Shown one piece after another: positions 7,910 through 15,593 of a stretch of 29,127 nt of DNA. Position 1 is the stretch's first letter; each line of letters starts with the position of its first letter. The DNA lies in assembly GCA_045542115.1 (NCBI GenBank), contig JAZQKK010000005.1:1-29127 (forward strand), in the 5' to 3' direction. Below the pieces are notes generated by a model. That model did no database searches and was not told where the DNA came from. It saw only the letters and a program-made list of their open reading frames with translations. The stretch comes from RGIG995 sp045542115 (GTDB lineage: Bacteria; Bacillota; Clostridia; Oscillospirales; UBA644). A program made the position numbers and the translations under genes.

Positions 7910-9226
7910 ATGATACGATTACAAGATATTCAAACGGCGTTGTTGCCCGTTGTGGGTTGGCAACAGGATTACAACCCGCAAAATCAAATTGACGATGCGT
8001 TAACCCAATCTGAAAGCGGCTTGACGTTTCAAGCGGCGCACCCGCTTTGCACGTTGGCGAACGTCCGGGCGATTATGCCGGACGATTACTTGTACAAATA
8101 TCCGGATTGGAACAACGCGACCGCATACGCGGCCGGGGCCAAGGTAAAACACACCGGGAAAGTTTGGATTGCCAAAAACGCCAATGCGGGTTCCGAACCG
8201 GCCGACGGAAATTCCGATTGGAACGAATACAATATGGTTTCCGATTTCGTGCGCCAATTGACCGTTAACGGAATCAATACCGCCGTCCAAAATTTCATCC
8301 AAGAAAAGCAATTGCAACAGGAAACCAAGAATCTTTTGGAACGTCGTACATTCTTCGACGGGGCCGCCCGGTTGGCCGCAACGATAGACCCGACCGGAAA
8401 GATTGTCGGTTTCGAAATCGTGCCGGTTCGGGCGATGGGCGTAACAACGAAAATCGAACGAATCGGGTTGCAAATGGTCGGCGCGACCGGAACGGTTCGT
8501 TTATACCTGTTCCATTCGTCCCAAATTGCGCCGATGCGCGTTGTTGACTTGGAATTTACCAACACCAAAGGCGGGTTCCAATGGTTTACCCCGGCCGAAC
8601 CAATTTATTTGCCGTATATCCCGGGAACGGATGGCGACGGAAACGACGCGGGCGGCGCGTGGTTCCTCTGTTACAACCAAAACGAATTGCCCGCCGGTAT
8701 GCGGGCGTTGAACGTTTCCAAGGATTGGTCCGTTGAGCCGTGCCAAACGTGCCTTGGCGGTTCGATTGAATCTTGGCGGCAAATGACCAAGTATTTACAG
8801 GTTTCCCCGTTCGGGATTCACGCACCGTTGGATTTCGCCGAATACCCGGAAATGTTCGATATTGGCCAAATCGGTTACACGAATACGATGAATTACGGAA
8901 TGAACGTCGAAATATCCGTTGGTTGCGACATTTCCGATTTCATCATTTCGCAACGGGCAATATTCGCAACGGTAATCCAAAAACAGGTTGCGGCAAACGT
9001 GTTGCGCACAATCGCAATGAATCCGGATGTTCGGGTAAACCGAAATCAAGTGAACGTCACGCGTGACGAACTGTTGTATGAACTTGACGGCGCACCCACG
9101 GGCCGGGCGTCCGGGCTTGGGTACGAACTGAAACAAGCGTACCGGGCGTTGGAACTTGACACGCGGGGATTGGACCGCATTTGTTTGCAATGCAATAACC
9201 ACGGCGTGAAATATCGCACGGTATAA
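7910..9226 (+). CDS. Virion protein with carbohydrate-binding-like insert (438 aa)
   Basis: The gene is the first after the capsid terminator. Residues about 63-105 (YPDWNNATAYAAGAKVKHTG and then KVWIAKNANAGSEPADGNSDW) match the pattern of CBM5/12-type chitin-binding repeats, in which aromatic residues flank a GxxVxxxGxxWxA core. The rest is a mixed alpha/beta protein containing a CQTC pair and a helical C-terminus with DELLYELDGAPTGRASGLGY. Position suggests a head-completion, decoration or neck protein. If the insert binds glycans it could be displayed on the virion surface. The carbohydrate-binding idea is inference from the motif alone. Confidence 0.55.
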   Translation: MIRLQDIQTALLPVVGWQQDYNPQNQIDDALTQSESGLTFQAAHPLCTLANVRAIMPDDYLYKYPDWNNATAYAAGAKVKHTGKVWIAKNANAGSEPADGNSDWNEYNMVSDFVRQLTVNGINTAVQNFIQEKQLQQETKNLLERRTFFDGAARLAATIDPTGKIVGFEIVPVRAMGVTTKIERIGLQMVGATGTVRLYLFHSSQIAPMRVVDLEFTNTKGGFQWFTPAEPIYLPYIPGTDGDGNDAGGAWFLCYNQNELPAGMRALNVSKDWSVEPCQTCLGGSIESWRQMTKYLQVSPFGIHAPLDFAEYPEMFDIGQIGYTNTMNYGMNVEISVGCDISDFIISQRAIFATVIQKQVAANVLRTIAMNPDVRVNRNQVNVTRDELLYELDGAPTGRASGLGYELKQAYRALELDTRGLDRICLQCNNHGVKYRTV

Positions 9227-9254
9227 GTTATTTTTTCGAAAAATGGCGTATAAC

Positions 9255-9304
9255 GGGCTTTCGCCGGAAAGATGATAAATTACCCGTCTTTTTGACGAAA
9301 GCCC
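9255..9304 (+). other. Conserved intergenic hairpin, copy 2 (nested stem)
   Basis: Outer arms GGGCTTTCG (9255-9263) and CGAAAGCCC (9296-9304) pair perfectly over 9 bp. Inner arms AAAGATG (9268-9274) and CGTCTTT (9285-9291) pair over 7 bp with one G-U and enclose the loop ATAAATTACC. The sequence AAAGATGAnnAATTACCC is shared with 2148-2165. Three A4 tracts about 10 bp apart (9308, 9318, 9327) follow before the next start codon, so the DNA may be bent here. Confidence 0.6.
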
Positions 9305-9337
9305 CGGAAAACGCCGGAAAACGGCCAAAACGGGGAT

Positions 9338-9850
9338 ATGGGAATATTAAACGACTTGCGCACCCGCGTTCAATACGTCAACGACGGTTTGGAAACCGGC
9401 GAATTGGTCCGTAACGTCATTGTCCAACATCCCGACGACATATTGGATTTGCAAAAAATGCAATTGTTCCAAGGATTGGCGGCCAATGGCCAAGACATAC
9501 GGCCGTATTATTCGGAAGATTTGAAACCGTCCGGGTATTTTCATTCCGTCGAATCGGCGGGCCGGTACGCGGCTTGGAAAAAAGACGGAATCAATTACCC
9601 GTACAAAGCCAATAGGAACCCGAATGCGCCAAACCTGTACATCAACGGACGGTTCCACGACGAATTAGGCGTACAATTCGCGGCCGATACCGTGGGAATC
9701 GTACCGACAACGCCGTATGCGGCCGGGATAATGGCGAAATACGGAATTACGACGTTCGGTTTGATGATGGCAAATTGGATGGTCGTATTTGTCCAACGCG
9801 GCGCATACGCCGAACTGATGCAACAATTAAAACAACGTCTTTATGTCTAA
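9338..9850 (+). CDS. Putative neck or tail-completion protein (170 aa)
   Basis: The product begins MGILNDLRTRVQYVNDGLET and ends with the basic helix YAELMQQLKQRLYV. It has a beta-rich middle with many Tyr, Gly and Asn and no membrane helix. Its position after the head genes and before the tape measure fits a head-tail connector or tail-completion protein. It overlaps the next gene by 8 bp, so the two are probably translated together. No domain is recognised. Confidence 0.55.
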   Translation: MGILNDLRTRVQYVNDGLETGELVRNVIVQHPDDILDLQKMQLFQGLAANGQDIRPYYSEDLKPSGYFHSVESAGRYAAWKKDGINYPYKANRNPNAPNLYINGRFHDELGVQFAADTVGIVPTTPYAAGIMAKYGITTFGLMMANWMVVFVQRGAYAELMQQLKQRLYV

Positions 9851-10859
9851 CAACGCACCAATTATGCCGAATCCCGTTTTGTCGGATGCGGCAATTGCAT
9901 ATCTGCAACAGATTTTTTCCGCGAATCTGCCTTGGCTTCACGCCGCCTTTGGACGTGCGCAACGGCTGACTAAAATGGTAAACGGGAAAAAAATCATAAC
10001 GCCAAATGTGTATTGTGGAGGATGGAACGGACATGGCGAAAATGATTATATCGAAACGTCGCCCGATTCAAAGATTGGCAATTTTTGTTTTTTCGAAATC
10101 GAAGAACCCGAATTGGTTGATTGGGATTTCGGAAAAGTCATGGATTTGACGACGAATTTTTCAATTATCTTTTGGTTCGATTGTCGGCGTATTTTTGGCG
10201 AAGCGGATAATCGGAATATCGGACAAATCAAAAACGAAATTCTGACGCTTTTAAATGGTCGTTCCGGGATGCTTTTGCCGCCTTTCTTCCGGATTCGAAT
10301 AAACAAAATATTCGAACGTGCCGAAAATATATATCGTGGTTATACATTGTCAGAAATCGACAACCAATATTTAATGCACCCGTTCGCCGGTTTGCGTTTT
10401 GACGGGGAATTAAATATTTCGCAACCGTGTGGCGACGTGGAGGATTTCGTGCGGCTCTATAATACGGATGATGCGACGATTGGCCCGGAGGATGTTGCCG
10501 TCGGTAAAATTGCGTATGGTGCAAACGGACGAATGATTGGCGAACGGTCGGATAATTATGGCGCGATTATTTTTGCGCAAAAAAGACACCATCCATACGT
10601 TGTTGAACAAGCGTTGAACCCGGCGCACCGATATACGCTTGTACATGGGTTCCCGCAATCAATTGGTGTCGTCCTCCACGAATCCATACAACTATATGCC
10701 GGGGCGGCGCATATTTCCGGGATGTATGTGGATGCGCAACAACAAATTGAAGCCGGGTTCGATAAAATTGTGTGTCTAATCAACTATGATAACCGGGATA
10801 ATGTTTACATGATAGACGATGAAACGGGCGAATACATTTTTAGGGGGAGCGAATTATGA
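9843..10859 (+). CDS. Virion-associated protein of the neck/tail region (338 aa)
   Basis: The start codon lies inside the end of the previous gene and the stop overlaps the next start (ATGA). The protein begins MSNNAPIMPNPVLSDAAIAY. It has an aromatic N-terminal half (GNFCFFEIEEPELVDWDFGK, IIFWFDCRRIF) and a long C-terminal half with few charges in a row. Codon use is more A+T-rich, with more AGA, ATA and TTT, than the flanking packaging genes, which may mean a separate origin. No family is recognised; it is probably a connector or minor tail protein. Confidence 0.5.
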   Translation: MSNNAPIMPNPVLSDAAIAYLQQIFSANLPWLHAAFGRAQRLTKMVNGKKIITPNVYCGGWNGHGENDYIETSPDSKIGNFCFFEIEEPELVDWDFGKVMDLTTNFSIIFWFDCRRIFGEADNRNIGQIKNEILTLLNGRSGMLLPPFFRIRINKIFERAENIYRGYTLSEIDNQYLMHPFAGLRFDGELNISQPCGDVEDFVRLYNTDDATIGPEDVAVGKIAYGANGRMIGERSDNYGAIIFAQKRHHPYVVEQALNPAHRYTLVHGFPQSIGVVLHESIQLYAGAAHISGMYVDAQQQIEAGFDKIVCLINYDNRDNVYMIDDETGEYIFRGSEL

Positions 10860-11122
10860 CAATTGCATTATTTCTGTGTTATACGGTAGTCGTGGCATTG
10901 GTAGCCGCGTTCCTGTTGGGGCTTTCCGTTAAATGGGGCGTTTTGGAATGGTTACAAATCCATGCGCCCAATGATTTTTTCGGCAAAATGTTCAATTGCA
11001 AATTCTGTTGTTCTTGGTGGGTTTCCGTCGTTATTTCGTTAACTTTGTGCGTGGCAACGGGACAATGGGTTTTGTTGGCCGTGCCGGTTTGTTCAACAGT
11101 AATCGCGCGTGAATTATGGTGA
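10856..11122 (+). CDS. Small membrane protein with CxxCC motif (88 aa), DUF1360-like
   Basis: Two hydrophobic stretches (about residues 3-24 and 55-84) flank a short loop with FNCKFCCSWW (Cys48, Cys51, Cys52). The cysteine-plus-tryptophan pattern next to a membrane helix resembles small DUF1360-type proteins. It overlaps the upstream gene by 4 bp and the downstream gene by 7 bp. A membrane protein inside a tail gene cluster is unexpected; it may act on the host envelope during assembly or exclusion of other phages. Function is not established. Confidence 0.6.
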   Translation: MTIALFLCYTVVVALVAAFLLGLSVKWGVLEWLQIHAPNDFFGKMFNCKFCCSWWVSVVISLTLCVATGQWVLLAVPVCSTVIARELW

Positions 11123-11901
11123 CGGTAAAGATTGGAAAACACACGGTCGAAATGTACGACACAATCGAAGAATTGCCGATTGTGCGGTTTCATAAATACC
11201 AAAAGTTATTGTTGATTGATGCGGGCGTTGGGGCTGACATTACGGCATTTGACCAACGCATAGAAAAAACGCGCCGGTTTCTTATGGATGGCAAGACCGA
11301 AAAAGCACAACAAGAATTGGAAAATTTGCGCCAAACGGTTTACCTAATCCAAACGGAAATCAATCCGAAACACCGTGCGTTTGCCGCGTTGGTCACAAAG
11401 ATTGACGGCCGGGATTGCAACGACCTTTCGGATGTGGCGTTGACTGAATTGTTGAACACGTTGCAAGATGCGCCCGAAAAGGAATTGACCGCCCAATTGG
11501 AAGCGGTCAAAAAAAAAATTGACGCGGAATTAAGATTGTATTTCCCAGGCGTGTTTGCTGATTCCGAAGTTAAAGAGTATTACGACCTGTTGAAGAAACG
11601 GACGATGGCGGTTTTGGCGAACATCATTGCGGGCGTTGGCAACCCGGATGCAACGCCGGAAATCGAAAAGTTGACGACGGCGTTAATAACGTATTCCAAC
11701 CCGAAATCGTTTGCCGGTTCGGATGGCGTGGAAATTCAGTTTGACAGGCAGTTTGAAAATCTTTGTTTGGTTTTGTCGGAGCAATTGCACGTCAAACCCA
11801 AGGATTATTCCGTTTTGGAATTTTACAACGCGTTCGATTTTGTCAAGGAACGGGCGAAACAGGCTGAAAAGGCCCAAAAACAGGCAAATAAGACGCGATA
11901 A
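11116..11901 (+). CDS. Putative tail assembly chaperone (261 aa)
   Basis: The gene lies immediately before the tape measure gene, the usual place for tail assembly chaperones. The product is mostly helical and charged (MVTVKIGKHTVEMYDTIEEL onward), with a Lys-rich C-terminal helix KERAKQAEKAQKQANK. I looked for the programmed -1 frameshift that many such genes use and found none: there is no standard slippery heptamer near the end, and the -1 frame closes after about 13 codons. The function is inferred from position, size and helix content. Confidence 0.5.
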   Translation: MVTVKIGKHTVEMYDTIEELPIVRFHKYQKLLLIDAGVGADITAFDQRIEKTRRFLMDGKTEKAQQELENLRQTVYLIQTEINPKHRAFAALVTKIDGRDCNDLSDVALTELLNTLQDAPEKELTAQLEAVKKKIDAELRLYFPGVFADSEVKEYYDLLKKRTMAVLANIIAGVGNPDATPEIEKLTTALITYSNPKSFAGSDGVEIQFDRQFENLCLVLSEQLHVKPKDYSVLEFYNAFDFVKERAKQAEKAQKQANKTR

Positions 11902-11903
11902 CG

Positions 11904-11960
11904 CAAAAGATATATAATTTATCATTCCCGAAAAGATAACGCGAAATTCGGGACCTTTTG
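11904..11960 (+). other. Nested hairpin before the tape measure gene
   Basis: Outer arms CAAAAG (11904-11909) and CTTTTG (11955-11960) are perfectly complementary. Inside them TCCCGAA (11926-11932) and TTCGGGA (11947-11953) form a 7-bp stem with a 14-nt loop. It ends 16 bases before the ATG at 11976. It may tune translation of the tape measure gene or protect the transcript; there is no T-run typical of a terminator. Confidence 0.55.
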
Positions 11961-11975
11961 AAAAAAATAACAATC

Positions 11976-14900
11976 ATGGACAACCCGAACCCGATTTATT
12001 ACCGCGATTTAATTACGCCGGATAATTCAATTACCAATTTGATTGCCCAATTGGATGAATTGATACAAAAGTACGAATCCGCCAAAAGCAAGATTCAAGG
12101 AGCGGCGGCGGAAGCGGCAAAAAGTATGGGCAATTTGTCTGGGGCGACGGAGGAACAACGGCAACAGATTTCGATGTTAACGGCCGAATCCGATAAATTG
12201 GCAGCCGCCTACAAGAAAAGCAACGACGCCGAAAGTGAAACGTACCGCCGTCGTCAACAGGTTATCGCGGCCGTCAAGGAACAACAACGAATTGACAAAT
12301 TGATTGTTGAATTAAACAATGCCAAGGAGGGGTCGTATAATCGCCTGTCAGCCCAATACCGTTTAAACAAAATCCGTCTTAACGAAATGTCGTCAGAGGA
12401 ACGGAAAGGAACGGAAGCGGGGCGGCAATTGGAAACCGAAACGCGGGCGATATATGAGGAAATGAGCCGGTTACAACAGGCAACCGGCAAATATACATTG
12501 GAAGTTGGACATTATCAAAACGCATTGAAGGCATTGCCCGGTCCGATTGGTCAAGTTGTAACAGGGTTTACTAATATGCGAACCCAATTGCATAACATCG
12601 GTACGTCCGGGTTGCCGTTGGGTGCAAAGGCGTTACAGGGTTTTACAACGGTGTTGTCCGGGACCGTTGGGATGGTCATGTTGTTTGTCCGGCATTTGAC
12701 GGGTTCGGCAAGAACGTTGCGAGAGTTTGAACAGGCCAACGCCAATTTGTCAACGATTTTGGGCACGACACGCGACGGGATGAAAGCGTTAACCGATTCG
12801 GCATTGTCGTTAGGCCGGTCGACTGAATACACGGCACGGCAAGTTACGGAATTGCAAACGGAGTTGGCAAAACTTGGTTTTGGCCAAGGGTCGATTATGT
12901 CGATGCAAAAAGCCGTATTGCAGTTTGCAACGGCGGTTGGGGCAAACCTTGCGGATGCGGCGGCCGTGGCCGGTTCAACCTTGCGGGCTTTCAATCTTAC
13001 AAGCGCGGACACGGACGAAGTGTTGGCAACGTTGGCCGTTGCAACGAACAATAGCGCGTTATCATTCAGCCGGATTCAAGAATCAATCGGAACGGTATTC
13101 CCTGTTGCGAATGCTTTTGGCCTTACGGTTAAAGATACGACCGCGTTATTGGGCGCATTGGCAAATGCCGGTTTTGATGCGTCAAGCGCGGCAACTGCCA
13201 CACGTAACATTATTTTGAATCTGTCTGACGCCAATGGCAGGTTGGCCAAAAGGTTGGGCGGGTCTGTTAAGACGTTCGACGAAATTATGGACGCCTTAAT
13301 TAAATTGCGCCAATCCGGGTTAGACCTTTCGGAAGCGTTGGAATTAACGGACAGACGAAGCGTCGCCGCCTTTTCCGCCTTTGTGTCCGGAGCGGAATCC
13401 GCGCAAGAATTGCGGGCGTCTTTGGAAGATGTTTCCGGAGAATTGGAGCGAATCGAAAAAGAACGTTTGAATACGGTTGAGGGGTCTACGTTGCTTTTGA
13501 AATCGGCGTGGGAGGGTTTGACACTTGCTTTCCAAAACTCAAATGGCGCGATTAAAGAAACGATTGATTGGTTAACGCAATTGGTCCAAAAGACGCAAGA
13601 ATTATTATTCCCGCGTGCGACCGCAATTTCCGGGATTTCCGACCAATATACCGAAACGTTCCGGGAATATTATAAGGCTAACGGCGAAGAAGCCGCAAAG
13701 AAATATATAGAATCATTTGTATCGCAATTTGAGAAATCCGCCGAATCCGCCAAATATGAAGCGCAATTCGATGGCGTGATTAACAAATGGTTTGGGATTG
13801 GGTCGAAGCAAAATTTGGCCAAAACGACGGCCGATAATTTGCAGGGCGTCCGGCAAGCCGCAAATATCGTTTTGATGCAAATACAAAATGATGCGGACGA
13901 AAAGGCAAGGCAAACGGCGCAAACGGCGGCGGAAGCGGAAGAAAGGGCCAAGGAATTGTCCAAGGAACAGAAAAAAGCGATGGACGCGGCAAAGAAACAA
14001 CGTATTGCCGACCGCCGGGCCGTTATCGAATCAATTAATTTGGAAATTGCCATAACGGAAGCCGGTACGGATAAGATGTTGCAATTGCGCCAAGACAGAA
14101 TCGAAGCGCAACGGCAACTGGAATTGGAGCAGAACAGGCAAAAAACCGCGTCCGAACGACAAGACGAAGCCGCCATTAACGCCAAATATGACAAACAACG
14201 GTTGGATGCCGTCAAGGCTTTTAATACGGAAGTTGCCAAATTGAATGTCCAACGGTTACAGGCCGAACAACAGGCAATTCAATTGGAAATTGCGATAACG
14301 GAAGATGGGACCGACCGGATGTTGGAATTGCGGTTGGCGAACATCGAAAAACAACGCGAAATCGAAATTGCGCAAAACCGCCAAAAGGATGAAAAGGTAC
14401 GCCAAGCGGAAACGGCAATTAACGCCAAATACGATGCGTTACGTTTGAGGGAATCGGCAGATTTCAACAACAAATTGGCGCAACGGGATTTGGCGGCCGC
14501 CCAAGATTTAGCCCAAGCGGAATTTGATTTGATGGACCGGAACGAACGCCAAAAAACGTTGTTCCGGTTGCAGCAGGAAAAGGCCCGGTTGGAAGCCATT
14601 TTGAAATTGAACGAAACGGCCACAAAGAAAATGACGGCCGACGAAATCAAGGCCATACAAACTAGCATTGCCGGGATTGAAAAGCAATCCGAGAAATTAG
14701 GTTATAACAATCTGTATGAATTGTTGGGTATCGGGTTGGATTCCGAGCAACAAAACGCGTTGAACACCGCGATTGATTCCATTAAAGATTCCATCGGTTC
14801 GTTGGTTGATTCTTGGAACGCGGCGGCGGAAGCGGCAGTAAATGCGGCCAATGCGCAAGTGGAAGCCGCACAACGGACTTTGGATGCTGAAATCGAAGCC

Positions 14901-15593
14901 CGTAACGCCGGTTATGCAAATTCCGTCGAAACCGCGCAAAAGGAATTGGAATTGGCTCGTAAAAATCAAGAACAGGCGTTGAGGGAGCAGGAAAAAGCCC
15001 GCCGGGCACAATTGGCGTCTGATTCCATCGAACAAGCGTCAAGCCTTACGACGGCATCGGCAAACATTTGGAAGGCGTTATCCGGTGTCCCTGTTGTCGG
15101 TCCCGGGTTGGCCGCCGCCGCGTTGGTTACAATGTGGGCATCGTTCGCGGCCGCCAAGATTAAGGCCGTACAGGTTTCCAAACAGAACACGGAACAATAC
15201 GGCGACGGTACGGTTGAATTGTTACAGGGCGGAAGCCACGTAAGCGGCCACGACATCGATTTGGGGACGAAGAAAGACGGAACCCGGCGACGTGCCGAGG
15301 GCGGCGAATTTTTCGCCATCATTAACAAGCGAAATTCACGACGTTATCGCAACATCATTCCGGACGTTATCAATTCTTTGAATGATGGCACGTTTGCGGA
15401 TAGATACCAACGCGCCAATGCCGCGATGGCTGGTTATGCCGTGCAAATGATTGGCGGCGGGAAAACGGATGTTTCCGGGCTTGAAAAGGACGTGGCCGCA
15501 ATCCGTCAACAGGGAGACGAAACCCGTTATGTGGACGGCCAAGGAAACACTGTTATCCGCTACAAGAATTTAACGCGTAAAATCAAATCGTAA
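11976..15593 (+). CDS. Tail tape measure protein
   Basis: This is the longest gene (1205 aa) and sets tail length in siphoviruses or long-tailed phages. Residues about 225-420 carry the TP901-type tape-measure core (TILGTTRDGMKALTDSALSL, the segment LADAAAVAGSTLRAFNL, and LLGALANAGFDASSAATATR). The middle and C-terminal half are coiled coil, including a tandem repeat with an 81-residue period starting near residues 689 and 770. A short hydrophobic stretch near residues 1030-1065 (VVGPGLAAAALVTMWASFAA) may insert into the host inner membrane during DNA delivery. I chose ATG 11976; a TTG at 11958 is inside a hairpin arm. The stop overlaps the next start as TAATG. Confidence 0.92.
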   Translation: MDNPNPIYYRDLITPDNSITNLIAQLDELIQKYESAKSKIQGAAAEAAKSMGNLSGATEEQRQQISMLTAESDKLAAAYKKSNDAESETYRRRQQVIAAVKEQQRIDKLIVELNNAKEGSYNRLSAQYRLNKIRLNEMSSEERKGTEAGRQLETETRAIYEEMSRLQQATGKYTLEVGHYQNALKALPGPIGQVVTGFTNMRTQLHNIGTSGLPLGAKALQGFTTVLSGTVGMVMLFVRHLTGSARTLREFEQANANLSTILGTTRDGMKALTDSALSLGRSTEYTARQVTELQTELAKLGFGQGSIMSMQKAVLQFATAVGANLADAAAVAGSTLRAFNLTSADTDEVLATLAVATNNSALSFSRIQESIGTVFPVANAFGLTVKDTTALLGALANAGFDASSAATATRNIILNLSDANGRLAKRLGGSVKTFDEIMDALIKLRQSGLDLSEALELTDRRSVAAFSAFVSGAESAQELRASLEDVSGELERIEKERLNTVEGSTLLLKSAWEGLTLAFQNSNGAIKETIDWLTQLVQKTQELLFPRATAISGISDQYTETFREYYKANGEEAAKKYIESFVSQFEKSAESAKYEAQFDGVINKWFGIGSKQNLAKTTADNLQGVRQAANIVLMQIQNDADEKARQTAQTAAEAEERAKELSKEQKKAMDAAKKQRIADRRAVIESINLEIAITEAGTDKMLQLRQDRIEAQRQLELEQNRQKTASERQDEAAINAKYDKQRLDAVKAFNTEVAKLNVQRLQAEQQAIQLEIAITEDGTDRMLELRLANIEKQREIEIAQNRQKDEKVRQAETAINAKYDALRLRESADFNNKLAQRDLAAAQDLAQAEFDLMDRNERQKTLFRLQQEKARLEAILKLNETATKKMTADEIKAIQTSIAGIEKQSEKLGYNNLYELLGIGLDSEQQNALNTAIDSIKDSIGSLVDSWNAAAEAAVNAANAQVEAAQRTLDAEIEARNAGYANSVETAQKELELARKNQEQALREQEKARRAQLASDSIEQASSLTTASANIWKALSGVPVVGPGLAAAALVTMWASFAAAKIKAVQVSKQNTEQYGDGTVELLQGGSHVSGHDIDLGTKKDGTRRRAEGGEFFAIINKRNSRRYRNIIPDVINSLNDGTFADRYQRANAAMAGYAVQMIGGGKTDVSGLEKDVAAIRQQGDETRYVDGQGNTVIRYKNLTRKIKS
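14040..14480 (+). repeat. Two tandem 81-codon repeats in the tape measure gene
   Basis: Unit 1 starts at 14040 (LEIAITEAGTDKMLQLR) and unit 2 at 14283 (LEIAITEDGTDRMLELR). Both continue with a QNRQK segment and then AINAKYD. The 243-bp period corresponds to 81 residues. Synonymous sites have diverged, so the duplication is old. Copy-number change here would alter tail length. Confidence 0.8.

Noticed and set aside
11840..11957. Programmed frameshift at the end of the tail chaperone-like gene
   Set aside because: No standard slippery heptamer is in register and the -1 frame closes after about 13 codons.
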